64,000 nt of DNA from Flavobacterium aestivum (GCF_026870175.2 NZ_CP113977.2:248001-312000), one strand, 5' to 3'. Positions 1-8,916 are shown, counted from the stretch's first letter. Numbers and translations: made by a program. Notes: generated by a model from the sequence alone, not told the origin.

Positions 1-1104
1 TGCTAATTGAGTGGCTGGTGTTGTTCCAGAGTAATCAGTAGCGATTACATTTTTCACACTGTCAATTTTAGCCAAAACTCTATTGGTATTGTGTTGTACA
101 AAATATTTTGCTCCTGCCACTAATTTTTTACTGTCCATCCAACAAACCGTTGTTGTAATGTCTTTTTCAATTCTAGGAAGCTCATCCGATTTTACAATCA
201 TATCACCTCTCGTTACATTGATATCATTTTCTAATTCGATAGTGATTGAAGAACCAGCTGTAGCTTCATCAAACTGTTGGTCAAAAAAGTGAATATTCGT
301 CACTTTTGATTCTGTCAAAGAAGGAAGTACCGTAACTGCATCTCCTACTTTTATATTATTACCGTATAATTTTCCGGCATATCCTCTAAAATCATGATAT
401 TCCTCAGTTTTAGGTCTAATTACTGTTTGAACTGGGAAACGTGCTTTTCCGTTTTCGTAAATATCTTTTGGTTCCAAGCCTTCTAAATGTTCCAAAACTG
501 TTTGTCCTGTATACCAAGGCATGTTCTCTGATTTATCTGCCACATTCCCTCCATTGATGGCGCTTAACGGAATATAACTTACGTTTTGTTCTTTGTAGGC
601 ACTTTTTGCATTTAATGCTTGAAAATCAGCTTTGATTTTATTAAAAACTTCTTCTGAATAATCTACTAAGTCCATTTTGTTTATAGCAACGATTACATCT
701 TTTACTCTCAATAAATTATTGATGAAAAAGTGACGGTACGTTTGCTCAATTACTCCTTTACGCGCATCAATCAAAATGATAGATACTTGTGAAGTCGATG
801 CTCCGGTTACCATGTTACGAGTATACTCCACATGACCTGGAGTATCGGCGATGATGTAACTTTTTTTCTCTGTAGAAAAATAAATATGCGCTACATCTAT
901 TGTAATTCCTTGTTCTCTTTCGGCAACCAAACCGTCAGTAGCCAAAGAAAAATCTAGATAATCGTATCCTTTTTGCTTACTGCTTTTTTCTATTGCTTCA
1001 ATCTTATCTGTTGTCAATGATTGGGTATCGTATAATAATCTTCCGATTAAAGTACTTTTTCCATCATCTACGCTTCCTGCTGTTGCTATTTTTAAAACTT
1101 CCAT
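1..1104 (-). CDS. cysN: Sulfate adenylyltransferase subunit 1 (CysN), 3' end beyond window
   Basis: GTPase subunit of ATP sulfurylase, which with CysD makes adenosine 5'-phosphosulfate from sulfate and ATP. The frame is open from an ATG at 1104 to the left window edge, giving the first 368 residues. It shows the translation-factor GTPase motifs: P-loop SVDDGKST near residue 10, DTPGH after the switch region, and NKMD for guanine recognition, followed by the start of the EF-Tu-like beta-barrel domains. It is last in cysH-cysD-cysN order, 151 bp after cysD. The stop codon and any APS-kinase (CysC) fusion lie outside the window and cannot be judged. Family assignment is firm. Confidence 0.95.
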   Translation of the reverse strand, partial: MEVLKIATAGSVDDGKSTLIGRLLYDTQSLTTDKIEAIEKSSKQKGYDYLDFSLATDGLVAEREQGITIDVAHIYFSTEKKSYIIADTPGHVEYTRNMVTGASTSQVSIILIDARKGVIEQTYRHFFINNLLRVKDVIVAINKMDLVDYSEEVFNKIKADFQALNAKSAYKEQNVSYIPLSAINGGNVADKSENMPWYTGQTVLEHLEGLEPKDIYENGKARFPVQTVIRPKTEEYHDFRGYAGKLYGNNIKVGDAVTVLPSLTESKVTNIHFFDQQFDEATAGSSITIELENDINVTRGDMIVKSDELPRIEKDITTTVCWMDSKKLVAGAKYFVQHNTNRVLAKIDSVKNVIATDYSGTTPATQLA

Positions 1105-1255
1105 TTTTTTTATAAGTTATTGGTTGTTGGCTATTGGTTGTTGGTTTTCAAACTATCAACTAAAACCATCAAAATATTAAAACTACTCTTCATGAAATTG
1201 GCTCTGATTTCATCATTGAACTATCAACTAAAAACCATCAACCAACAACATTTTT
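1105..1255. repeat. Intergenic simple repeats between cysN and cysD
   Basis: The 151-bp cysD-cysN gap holds low-complexity repeats. TTGGTTGTTGG occurs twice near 1120-1145. The unit AACTATCAACTAAAACCATCA occurs at 1151-1171 and again, with one extra A, at 1219-1240. No terminator or promoter consensus was recognised, so the gap probably lies inside the cys transcript. Function unknown. Confidence 0.6.
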
Positions 1256-2155
1256 CTAAAAGTATCCTTGTTGTTTTCTTTTTTCCATAGCAGCCTCAGA
1301 ACGTTTATCATCAATTCTGGCTCCTCTTTCAGAGATGGTAGAAGAACGAATCTCTCCAACTACTTCTTGAATGGTTGCTGCATAAGATTCAACAGCAGCT
1401 GTACAACTCATATCCCCAACAGTTCTAAAACGAACAACTCTTTCCTCTACTTCTTCGTCTTCTTCTTGATATACAAAAGGTGAGTGCGACCAAATTAAAC
1501 CGTCTCTCAAGAAAACTTTACGTTTGTGTGAAAAGTAAATTGATGGAATTTCGATTTGTTCTTGTTCTATGTAACTCCAAACATCTAACTCTGTCCAGTT
1601 TGAAATTGGAAAAACACGTACGTTTTGTCCATTTTCAATTTTTCCGTTCAAAAGATCGAACAATTCAGGACGTTGATTTTTTTCATCCCATTGACCAAAA
1701 TCATCACGAACCGAGAAAATACGTTCTTTGGCTCTTGCTTTTTCCTCGTCTCTACGAGCACCTCCAATACAAGCGTCAAACTTAAATTCTTCGATAGCAT
1801 CCAATAATGTAGTTGTCTGCAAGCTGTTTCTACTTGAATATTTCCCAGACTCTTCTACTACTTTCCCTTCATCAATAGCGTCTTGTACATTACGAACGAT
1901 TAATTCTAATCCTAACTCAGCTACCAATTTGTCTCTAAACTCAATCGTTTCTGGAAAATTATGCCCTGTATCTACGTGTAACAACGGAAAAGGAATTTTA
2001 GCCGGAAAAAAGGCTTTTTGTGCCAAACGCACCAATGTGATCGAATCTTTACCGCCTGAGAAAAGCAAAACGGGTTTGTCAAATTGAGAAATTACTTCTC
2101 TGAATATGTAAATTGCTTCGCTTTCTAAAGCATTTGTTTTTAATATTGAACTCAT
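1256..2155 (-). CDS. cysD: Sulfate adenylyltransferase subunit 2 (CysD)
   Basis: Catalytic subunit of ATP sulfurylase, forming APS from sulfate and ATP in the cytoplasm. The 299-residue length is normal for CysD. The PP-loop ATP pyrophosphatase motif SGGKDS lies at residues 33-38, with the GGARRDEEKARAKER stretch typical of CysD in the middle and an SxxSERGAR-type C-terminus. The ATG at 2155 fits the family N-terminus. It lies between cysH (81 bp upstream) and cysN (151 bp downstream) on the same strand, so the three form a sulfate-reduction operon. Nothing is missing. Confidence 0.96.
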   Translation of the reverse strand: MSSILKTNALESEAIYIFREVISQFDKPVLLFSGGKDSITLVRLAQKAFFPAKIPFPLLHVDTGHNFPETIEFRDKLVAELGLELIVRNVQDAIDEGKVVEESGKYSSRNSLQTTTLLDAIEEFKFDACIGGARRDEEKARAKERIFSVRDDFGQWDEKNQRPELFDLLNGKIENGQNVRVFPISNWTELDVWSYIEQEQIEIPSIYFSHKRKVFLRDGLIWSHSPFVYQEEDEEVEERVVRFRTVGDMSCTAAVESYAATIQEVVGEIRSSTISERGARIDDKRSEAAMEKRKQQGYF

Positions 2156-2236
2156 TTTTTTTATTTAAAGATTAAATGATTTAAAAAATTTAAAAATTCC
2201 AATAATCATTTATAATTTATAATTCCTAATTTAAAA

Positions 2237-2938
2237 TCACTTCTGGTGTAAGCCACATTCTTTATGACTGGATTCCCATGACCATCTTCCTGCTCTGATA
2301 TCTTCTCCTTCTACAATGGCTCTTGTACAAGGCGCACAACCTATACTTACAAATCCTTTTTTGTGTAAAGCATTTTGTGGCACATTATTATCATCAATAT
2401 ATTTTTGAACTTCTTCCAAACTCCATTTTAGCAATGGGTTGAATTTTATAATATTAAAATGAGCATCGTATTCAAAGACAGCCAAATTATTTCTGTTTTC
2501 CGATTGTTCGGCACGCAATCCTGTAATCCAGATTTCGTTTCCTTTTAGAGCTTTGGTTAACGGCACTACTTTTCGAATAAAACAACATTCTTTTCTATTC
2601 TCCACTGATTCATAGAAACTGTTTGGCCCTTTTTTATTCAATAAATTTTCTACATCACTAGCTTCTGGAAAATAAGTTTGAATTGCTACTTTGTACTTCT
2701 TTACTGTTCTATGAAAAACATCATACGTTTCTTGAAACAATCTGCCGGTATCTAATGTAAAAATGTTGATTGGCAAATCATTTTTAGCAATCAAAGCTGT
2801 TATAACCTGATCTTCCTGTCCAAATGAAGTAGAAAAAACCACTTTCCCTTTGTATTCATTAGCTAAAAAAGCCAATGTTTCCTCAATCGAGAAACCTGCC
2901 GTTTTTTCTAATAAAGTATTTACTGTCTCTGTGCTCAT
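2237..2938 (-). CDS. cysH: Phosphoadenylyl-/adenylyl-sulfate reductase (CysH), Fe-S type
   Basis: Reduces activated sulfate to sulfite with thioredoxin. The 233 residues contain the PP-loop-like STSFGQED (36-43), the two cysteine pairs that hold a [4Fe-4S] cluster (Cys118-Cys119 in KECCFIRKV and Cys201/Cys204 in GCAPCTR), and the C-terminal catalytic cysteine in ECGLH (228). The cluster cysteines are the mark of the assimilatory APS-reductase subgroup, so APS is the likelier substrate; no CysC is visible to make PAPS, though one could be fused to cysN outside the window. First gene of the cysHDN operon, with a TACTTTTG -7 box at 2996-3003. Confidence 0.95.
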   Translation of the reverse strand: MSTETVNTLLEKTAGFSIEETLAFLANEYKGKVVFSTSFGQEDQVITALIAKNDLPINIFTLDTGRLFQETYDVFHRTVKKYKVAIQTYFPEASDVENLLNKKGPNSFYESVENRKECCFIRKVVPLTKALKGNEIWITGLRAEQSENRNNLAVFEYDAHFNIIKFNPLLKWSLEEVQKYIDDNNVPQNALHKKGFVSIGCAPCTRAIVEGEDIRAGRWSWESSHKECGLHQK

Positions 2939-2967
2939 TTTATTCTTCCTTTTAGTTTTAAATCCAT

Positions 2968-3003
2968 TACCCTATCGGCTTACTAGATTATGATGCAAAA
3001 GTA
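2968..3003 (-). promoter_or_regulatory. cysH promoter -7 box and possible operator
   Basis: Reading on the minus strand, TACTTTTG at 2996-3003 matches the Bacteroidota -7 consensus TAnnTTTG exactly. Ten bases downstream lies TAGTAAGCCGATAGGGTA (2968-2985). This fits the pattern TAG-N7-ATAGG-R-TA, which is also seen just after the -7-like box of the neighbouring Rrf2 gene. Its position over the early transcribed region suits a repressor site. The binding protein is inferred, not seen. Confidence 0.55.
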
Positions 3004-3050
3004 ATACTTTTTTTTAAATTGAAAATTATTTTTTTAAAAAAATTAATAGA

Positions 3051-3461
3051 TTAAAATGCAATATCTGCAAGTGAGTTACTTTCTAAAACCTTGAGGGTAT
3101 TATCTCTAACCTCTGTCATTAAGCGTCGTGCTGCGCAGGTAGTCTCGTCATCACAATCATCACACTTTTCATAAAAATTGTGACTCGCACATGGAAGCAA
3201 AGCTATAGGTCCTTCAAGTATACGGTATACTTTGGCCATACTGATATCTTTTGGGTCTTTTATCAGATAGTAACCACCGCCTTTCCCTTTTTTTGCTCCA
3301 AGAAAACCGGAGTTTCTAAGCAATAACAAAATACTTTCCAAAAACTTAATTGAAATATGCTCATTTTTGGCAATTTCAGCAATTTGGACAGGGTTATTAT
3401 TTTCTTGGCGTGCCAAAAAAGTCAGTGCCTTTATTCCGTATTTTGTTTTCTTTGAAAGCAT
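3051..3461 (-). CDS. Rrf2-family transcriptional regulator
   Basis: DNA-binding regulator of the Rrf2 family (IscR, NsrR, CymR relatives). The 136 residues begin with the family N-terminus (LSKKTKYGIKAL), a winged helix with the GAKKGKGGGYYL wing (55-66), and a C-terminal region with Cys91, Cys100, Cys103 and Cys109. Cysteines in this region bind a [2Fe-2S] cluster in some members, but the spacing here differs from classical IscR, so the ligand is uncertain. Placement between the metX-thrA-osmC-metZ operon and cysHDN suggests it controls sulfur assimilation. A shared sequence in its own promoter and that of cysH supports this, as inference. Confidence 0.9.
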   Translation of the reverse strand: MLSKKTKYGIKALTFLARQENNNPVQIAEIAKNEHISIKFLESILLLLRNSGFLGAKKGKGGGYYLIKDPKDISMAKVYRILEGPIALLPCASHNFYEKCDDCDDETTCAARRLMTEVRDNTLKVLESNSLADIAF

Positions 3462-3505
3462 TATGATCTAAGATTGCGAATTAACGATTGTAGATTTTTG
3501 GTTTA

Positions 3506-3531
3506 TATCCTATTACGAAGCTACAAACTTT
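3506..3531 (-). promoter_or_regulatory. Promoter/operator of the Rrf2-family gene
   Basis: On the minus strand, AAAGTTTG (3524-3531, 7 of 8 to TAnnTTTG) is followed directly by TAGCTTCGTAATAGGATA (3506-3523). The second motif has the same TAG-N7-ATAGG-R-TA layout as the cysH leader. This suggests that one regulator, perhaps the Rrf2 protein itself, acts on both promoters. Confidence 0.45.
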
Positions 3532-3571
3532 ATCCTTTTGTAAGTCAATAGTCTTAAATTATTTTAAAACA

Positions 3572-3632
3572 AATGATGATTAACAATCTTGCTAGATTGA
3601 AAATCTGCAATCTAAAATCGTTAATCATCATT
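3572..3632. repeat. 13-bp inverted repeat downstream of metZ
   Basis: AATGATGATTAAC at 3572-3584 is the exact complement of GTTAATCATCATT at 3620-3632, enclosing about 35 AT-rich bases that themselves carry AATCTTGC/GCAATC half-matches. It lies just after the metZ stop (3648). It lacks a clean U-tract, so it may be an RNA 3'-end structure or a dispersed intergenic element rather than a classical terminator. Confidence 0.5.
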
Positions 3633-3647
3633 CAAAAATCAAAATCT

Positions 3648-4820
3648 CTAAGAAAGCGCTTGCTCTAAATCGGCAATTACATCTTCTACGGTTTCCAATC
3701 CTACGGATACACGTACCAAACCATCTGTAATACTCACAGCCAAACGTTCCTCAACAGTCAATTTACTGTGTGTTGTAGAGGCTGGATGCGTAACTATTGT
3801 TCTCGTATCTCCTAAATTTGGCGATAACGAACATAATTTTATTTTATCCAAAAAGGCTCTTCCTGCTTCGATTCCGCCTTTGATTTCAAAAGCAACAATG
3901 TTTCCTCCCAATTTCATTTGCTTTTTGGCTATTTCGTATTGTGGATGCGATTTCAGGAATGGATATTTAACACTGTTCACGCTTGGATGGCTTTCCAAAA
4001 ACGCTGCTACTTTTAACGCATTCTCACAATGTCTTTCAACACGAATTGCCAATGTTTCTAAGCTTTTCGATAATACCCATGCATTAAACGGTGACAATGA
4101 AGGTCCTGTAAGCCTAGAAAACAGATAAATATCTTTTATCAAATCAGCATTTCCAACTGTGATTCCTCCTAATACTCTTCCTTGACCATCAATCAATTTA
4201 GTAGCTGAATGCACTACCAAATGCGCTCCCCATTTTATTGGTTGTTGAATATACGGAGTAGCAAAACAGTTATCGATAATCAGAATCAGATTATGCTTTT
4301 TGGCAATAGCTCCCAAAAGTTCCAAGTCTATAATATCTACTGCTGGATTGGTTGGTGATTCAGCAAAAAGTATCTTAGTATTCGGTTTTATATAACTCTC
4401 AATAGTCTCCGGTTTAGTAAGATCAAAATATGATGTTTCAATATTCCACTTCGGAAAATAATTCATAAACAAGGAATGTGTTGCTCCAAAAACACTACTG
4501 GCAGAAACAATATGATCTCCTGATTTCAGCAAAGCTGCAAAAGTAGAATATACTGCCGCCATACCCGATGCAAATGCAAAACCAGCCTCTGCTCCTTCCA
4601 TTTTACAAACTTTATCTACAAATTCGTTGTTATTTGGATTACTGTATCGGCTATAAATATTGCGATCTTTCTCTTCTGCAAAAGAAGCACGCATATCTTC
4701 AGCATCTTCAAATACAAAACTAGATGTTAAGTACAAAGGCACTGAATGCTCCAAAAATTGTGTTCTTTCTAATTGATTACGGATGGCCTGTGTTTCAAAA
4801 CCACATTCTTGTTCGTTCAT
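3648..4820 (-). CDS. metZ: O-acyl-homoserine sulfhydrylase / Cys-Met metabolism PLP enzyme (MetZ type)
   Basis: PLP enzyme that joins an activated homoserine with sulfide to form homocysteine (direct sulfhydrylation), or with cysteine in a transsulfuration variant. The 390 residues have the family layout: YSRYSNPNN near 57-65, ASGMAA at 84-89, and the PLP lysine Lys208 in VVHSATKLIDG. It is last in metX-thrA-osmC-metZ (38-bp gap). Because the pathway acyltransferase is MetX, O-acetylhomoserine is the likely substrate in spite of the O-succinylhomoserine-type length. It is distinct from the longer metY at 13944-15236. Confidence 0.85.
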   Translation of the reverse strand: MNEQECGFETQAIRNQLERTQFLEHSVPLYLTSSFVFEDAEDMRASFAEEKDRNIYSRYSNPNNNEFVDKVCKMEGAEAGFAFASGMAAVYSTFAALLKSGDHIVSASSVFGATHSLFMNYFPKWNIETSYFDLTKPETIESYIKPNTKILFAESPTNPAVDIIDLELLGAIAKKHNLILIIDNCFATPYIQQPIKWGAHLVVHSATKLIDGQGRVLGGITVGNADLIKDIYLFSRLTGPSLSPFNAWVLSKSLETLAIRVERHCENALKVAAFLESHPSVNSVKYPFLKSHPQYEIAKKQMKLGGNIVAFEIKGGIEAGRAFLDKIKLCSLSPNLGDTRTIVTHPASTTHSKLTVEERLAVSITDGLVRVSVGLETVEDVIADLEQALS

Positions 4821-4858
4821 TGTTTTATTGTTTGTTGTTTTTTGTTTATGGTAGTCCC

Positions 4859-5293
4859 TTAGATTTTTGCTAATTCCTCTCCGTTTAGAACTACTTTGTA
4901 ATGTATCGTTGCGGTTGGTTCCAATGTTTTTGAAACTGAACAGTATTTCTCAAAAGAAAGTTGTGCTGCTCTTGCCGCTTTTTCTCCGTTGATTGGGCCT
5001 TCCAAATAAAATACTACATGAATATCTTTGAATGGTTTCGCCTCATCTACCTGTACTCGTTCACCTTCAACCTCTGCTTTGAAAGAGGTGATTTCCTGAC
5101 GTTGTTTCTTTAGAATCGAAATCATGTCGATACCGCTGCATCCTGCAACGCCCATCAATACCAATTCCATTGGACTCGGTCCCATATTGTCTCCACCAAA
5201 TTCTGGGCGACTATCTACATTTACGATATGACCTCTTTCATTTTTTAATTCAAAATGAAAGTTTTCGTTTACTCTGTTTAATGTTATTTTCAT
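4859..5293 (-). CDS. OsmC/Ohr-family peroxiredoxin-like protein
   Basis: Small protein of the OsmC family, whose characterised members reduce organic hydroperoxides with a cysteine pair. The 144 residues carry GGDNMGPSPMELVLMGVAGC with the first conserved cysteine in AGCSG (near residue 52), and a second cysteine in FEKYCSVSKTL near 115. It sits inside the SAM-I-controlled methionine operon between thrA and metZ (40 and 38 bp gaps), so it is co-expressed with methionine synthesis. A role in sulfur chemistry is inferred only from this position. Confidence 0.9.
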   Translation of the reverse strand: MKITLNRVNENFHFELKNERGHIVNVDSRPEFGGDNMGPSPMELVLMGVAGCSGIDMISILKKQRQEITSFKAEVEGERVQVDEAKPFKDIHVVFYLEGPINGEKAARAAQLSFEKYCSVSKTLEPTATIHYKVVLNGEELAKI

Positions 5294-5333
5294 TTTAGCT
5301 TTTTTTATATCTTAAATCTAAATTCTAAAATTA

Positions 5334-7748
5334 TTATCCTTTATCTGATAATCTCAAAATATCTCCAAAAACACCTCTCGCTGTTACTGCCGATCCTGCT
5401 CCTGCTCCCTGAATAACAATTGGTCGATCTCCGTAAGATTCTGTGTAAATTTCGAAGAATGAATCCGAACCTTTCAATCCACCCAAAGCGGTATCTTTTG
5501 GTACCGAAACCAGTTTCACTTCTAGATTTCCTTTATCATTTTGCAAATCACCCGATAATTCACCGATGTATCTTAACACATGATTTGGTTCTTGATCTGC
5601 TTTAATTTTAGCATAAATTGGATCAAACTCTGTCAATTTATTCAAGAAATCTGAAACGTCTCCTTCGCGCAAATGCTCTGGAATTAAATTCTGAATTGCA
5701 ATTTCTTCAAATTCATTTTGCAGGTCTAATTCTCTAGCCAAAATCAATAATTTTCTTCCCACGTCATTTCCGCAAAGGTCTTCTCTAGGATCTGGTTCTG
5801 TGTAGCCATTGTCTATAGCTTCTTTTAATATTTCGCTAAACGGAACATCTTTCGCAGAGAAATTATTGAATAAATAACTCAAAGTTCCTGAAAAAACTCC
5901 TTTTATCTTAGTAATGTTTTCACCAGAAAGGTGCAACAATTTTATAGTATCTATCAATGGTAAACCTGCTCCAACATTTGTTTCATAAAGATACGTTTTT
6001 TGATTGTCCTCTAATACTTGTCTCAATTGTTTATAAAATGAGTAACTCAAAGTATTGGCTATTTTATTAGACGAAATTAAGTCGAAACTGTTTTCCGCCA
6101 ACTTGATATAATTTTCAACAAATACAGCAGATGCCGAATTGTCTATCGCAATCAGATTCTCCAAGTGATGTTCATTTGCATAAGCAATAACATCATCTAT
6201 AGAATATGAAATTCCGTTGTTCTGAATTTCATTTCTCCAATTTGGCGAAACGCCATCTTTATTTAAAAGTACATTTTTAGAATTCGCAATCGCAAATACA
6301 TTCAATTTGATTCCTTTTCTATTCTCGATTGCATCAGCCGATTCTAAAATCTGATTGATCAATGTTCCTCCTACCAATCCGTGACCAAAAATCGCGATAT
6401 TGATTTTCTTGGAAACTCCAAAAATTTCTCCATGTATTACATTCAGAGCTTTGTTTAGTTCTGATTTTCTCACCACCAAACTCACGTTTTTCCCTGTAAC
6501 CGTGTTGTTAAAAAGGATAGGAACGATCTTATTTTTAATCAGTGCTGTATATGGTTTGTGAAACGTACTTAAATCTTGCCCAATAATCGAAATCACCGAT
6601 ACATTATCTGTAACTGTAATTTTATTGACATCTTTAGAATAAAAATCATTTTCAAATTCCTTTTCAAGCTCAATCATTGCACGAGTCGCTTTATCGGCAT
6701 CAACCACCAATCCGATTCCTCTTTCTGACGAACCTTGTGAAATAATACTAACACTTATTTCGTTATCTCCCATTACTTTAAAAATACGGGCGTCTACACC
6801 TGTTTTTCCTAGCAATCCTCTTCCCTCTAGATTTACCAAAGCTACATTCTCTAGAACCGAAAGTGTTTTAATTCCTTCTTTATCAGCATTAGAGGTAATT
6901 AATGTTCCTTGGTTTTCATGATTGAATGTATTCAAAATACGAAGCGGAATATTTTTTTCGATCAAAGGAATAATCGTTTTTGCATGCAAAATTGTTGCTC
7001 CAAAATTGGCTAACTCATTCGCTTCATTAAAAGACAAATGATCTATTTTTTTCGCGTCCAAAACCAAATCTGGGTTGGCTGTATAAATTCCGTCAACGTG
7101 AGTATAATTTTGGAGTTCCGCTGCATCCAAGTAATTAGCCAGTAATGAAGCTGTATAATTACTACCGTTTCTTCCCAGAGTCGTTGCTTCGTTTTTACTA
7201 TTAGAACCTATAAAACCGGTAACAACATTTACTGTAGAACCATTATTTTGTTTAAAAAAAGCTACTACATTTTTCTTAGAAAGCTGCTCCACTGGTTGTG
7301 CATCTCCGTAATTTGAATCGGTTTTGATTAACTCTCTCGTATCTGTAAAACGAGCATTTATACCGTTCTTGACTAGAATAGCGGTTAGTAATTTTGCCGA
7401 GATCAATTCTCCTTTAGACAATACCTCATCTTTAATTTTGATGCTGTAATCCCCAATCAAACTCACCCCTTCAAAAAGTTTATCCAACTTATTGAACTCT
7501 TCAGATAAATCAACATCATTATAGACACTTTGTTGATAGCTCTTAAAATCTTCTAAAAGTGGCTTGTAATCTCCATTTTTAGAAGCCAATGTCAATATAT
7601 TTTCTAATTCGTCCGTAGCATTACCACGAGCCGAAACCACAACTGCTATTTGTTCTCCTTTATTTACTTTTCCGGCAATAATTGCCAACACTTTATTGAT
7701 CCCGTCTCCATTTGACAAAGACTTTCCTCCAAATTTTAATATTTTCAT
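5334..7748 (-). CDS. thrA: Bifunctional aspartokinase / homoserine dehydrogenase
   Basis: Carries out the first and third steps from aspartate to homoserine, the precursor of methionine and threonine. The 804 residues comprise an N-terminal aspartokinase (KFGGKSL at 5-11, a variant of the usual KFGGTS; TTLGRNGSNYTA later), central ACT-type regulatory domains with SVISQGSSERGI, and a homoserine dehydrogenase domain starting with the NAD(P) motif IFGHGLVGG near residue 455. Its catalytic block GYTEPDPREDLCGND (from 648) with RKLL is intact. It follows metX by 21 bp under the same SAM-I riboswitch, so supply of homoserine and its acetylation are controlled together. A degenerate dehydrogenase paralogue lies at 11759-12865. 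Confidence 0.96.
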   Translation of the reverse strand: MKILKFGGKSLSNGDGINKVLAIIAGKVNKGEQIAVVVSARGNATDELENILTLASKNGDYKPLLEDFKSYQQSVYNDVDLSEEFNKLDKLFEGVSLIGDYSIKIKDEVLSKGELISAKLLTAILVKNGINARFTDTRELIKTDSNYGDAQPVEQLSKKNVVAFFKQNNGSTVNVVTGFIGSNSKNEATTLGRNGSNYTASLLANYLDAAELQNYTHVDGIYTANPDLVLDAKKIDHLSFNEANELANFGATILHAKTIIPLIEKNIPLRILNTFNHENQGTLITSNADKEGIKTLSVLENVALVNLEGRGLLGKTGVDARIFKVMGDNEISVSIISQGSSERGIGLVVDADKATRAMIELEKEFENDFYSKDVNKITVTDNVSVISIIGQDLSTFHKPYTALIKNKIVPILFNNTVTGKNVSLVVRKSELNKALNVIHGEIFGVSKKINIAIFGHGLVGGTLINQILESADAIENRKGIKLNVFAIANSKNVLLNKDGVSPNWRNEIQNNGISYSIDDVIAYANEHHLENLIAIDNSASAVFVENYIKLAENSFDLISSNKIANTLSYSFYKQLRQVLEDNQKTYLYETNVGAGLPLIDTIKLLHLSGENITKIKGVFSGTLSYLFNNFSAKDVPFSEILKEAIDNGYTEPDPREDLCGNDVGRKLLILARELDLQNEFEEIAIQNLIPEHLREGDVSDFLNKLTEFDPIYAKIKADQEPNHVLRYIGELSGDLQNDKGNLEVKLVSVPKDTALGGLKGSDSFFEIYTESYGDRPIVIQGAGAGSAVTARGVFGDILRLSDKG

Positions 7749-7769
7749 TTTTTGATATATTTTTCTAGC

Positions 7770-8732
7770 TTAAAAAATTCCTTTAAGCAAATTGTCTAAT
7801 TGTTTATATTCTATCAAGAAAGCATCATGTCCGTGTACAGAATCTATTTCTTGAAAGGTTACATTCTCTTTGTGTTTTTTTAATGTTTCGTATGTCTCTT
7901 TATTTTCCTTTACCGTAAAAAATAAATCCGAATTGATTCCAACAATATGTATATCTGCCTCTATTTGAGTTGCTACAGCAAGAAAAGATTCTCTTTCTCT
8001 AGCAATATCTATTGTTTTGAGCAATTGATTCATCAACTTATAAGCCGAAATCTGAAAGCGTTTTTGCAGTTTTGTTCCGTGATGACTCAACCAGCTTTCT
8101 ATATTAAAAACGGCTAACTCATTATTGATTGTTCGGTCAAATTTTTCTTTAAAGGATTCTGGAGTTCTGTAACACAACATTGCATGAATGCGAGCATCTT
8201 CTATTGGTTTAGAAGAATTATTCAGAATTTGTTCTTGCAAAAAGCAATTGGCAATCAGCCAGTCAGTCGCTTTCCAGTCGCTTGCAATAGGAATTAAATG
8301 TTGTGCAATCTTAGGTTCTAATGCAGCTATTTCCCATGCAATTCCGCCTCCTACAGAACCACCAATAATAGCATACAATTGATTTATTTTAAGGATTTTG
8401 AGCCCTTCTATAAAAAGTCTGGCTATGTCTCTTGCAGTAAAATCCAGATAGTTTTCGATAATGGTATCATCAAAGCCATTTCCTGGTACATTAAAAGCTA
8501 GTATGGTATATTTATTGGTATCTATTGTTCTGTCCTCACCAATGAGTACATTCCACCATCCATTTAAACCCACAACTTGAGAGTTTCCGGTTAGTGCATG
8601 ATTGACCAAAATAATAGGTGCTGTATGTAATGCAGGGCCAAAAAGATGATAACTCAAATTGATGGTTGCACAAAAAGCACCCTTTTCGGTAGTAAAATTT
8701 TGTATGGTAATTGTGGTTGGCTTATTTTCCAA
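7770..8732 (-). CDS. metX: Homoserine O-acetyltransferase (MetX), first copy
   Basis: Acetylates homoserine with acetyl-CoA, committing it to methionine synthesis. The alpha/beta-hydrolase fold is clear: NHALTGNS oxyanion region, nucleophile elbow GGSVGGG, acid region SDLFF and catalytic histidine in SVHGHDAFL. No ATG precedes the conserved part. The frame is open up to a TTG at 8804, just below an in-frame stop within the riboswitch. Alignment with the second copy (12852-13853) places the likely start at TTG 8732 or TTG 8738. It is the first gene of metX-thrA-osmC-metZ. The acyl-CoA preference is inferred from the family. Confidence 0.88.
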   Translation of the reverse strand: MENKPTTITIQNFTTEKGAFCATINLSYHLFGPALHTAPIILVNHALTGNSQVVGLNGWWNVLIGEDRTIDTNKYTILAFNVPGNGFDDTIIENYLDFTARDIARLFIEGLKILKINQLYAIIGGSVGGGIAWEIAALEPKIAQHLIPIASDWKATDWLIANCFLQEQILNNSSKPIEDARIHAMLCYRTPESFKEKFDRTINNELAVFNIESWLSHHGTKLQKRFQISAYKLMNQLLKTIDIARERESFLAVATQIEADIHIVGINSDLFFTVKENKETYETLKKHKENVTFQEIDSVHGHDAFLIEYKQLDNLLKGIF

Positions 8733-8812
8733 TTTCAAATCTTTTTTTATTATTTGATTTGTACCTGGAAATATTATGAAGAAAGCTAGAGAAACTAGAA
8801 TCAATTCTGTGT

Positions 8813-8916
8813 GTTATCTTTCCACGTTGGGCGTGGTAGAATGCAGCACCTTCTTCGATAAATCGAAGGGTTGCTAAGGCTTCATTGGGTCTAATCCCTC
8901 TGCCTTTCTTTATAAC
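8813..8916 (-). ncRNA. SAM-I (S-box) riboswitch
   Basis: On the minus strand this leader has the S-box core in order: AGAAAGGCAGAGGGATTAGA, CCCAATGAAGCC, TTAGCAACC, a CTTCGATTTATCGAAG hairpin, GGTGCTGCATTCTACC and an ACG...CGT hairpin ending GGAAAGATAA. The closing P1 helix pairs TTATAA-side bases (8911-8916) with GATAA-side bases (8813-8820). It lies about 80 nt before the metX start. No strong intrinsic terminator was seen between aptamer and gene, so control may act on translation or by another route. SAM binding should reduce expression of the operon. Confidence 0.95.

Noticed and set aside
83..292. Plus-strand frame within cysN
   Set aside because: Antisense shadow of the well-conserved cysN coding sequence.
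8735..8805. Hydrophobic N-terminus of the long metX frame as a signal peptide
   Set aside because: It lies between riboswitch and conserved start, lacks counterpart in the second MetX, and MetX is cytoplasmic; a chance reading of leader bases is likelier.
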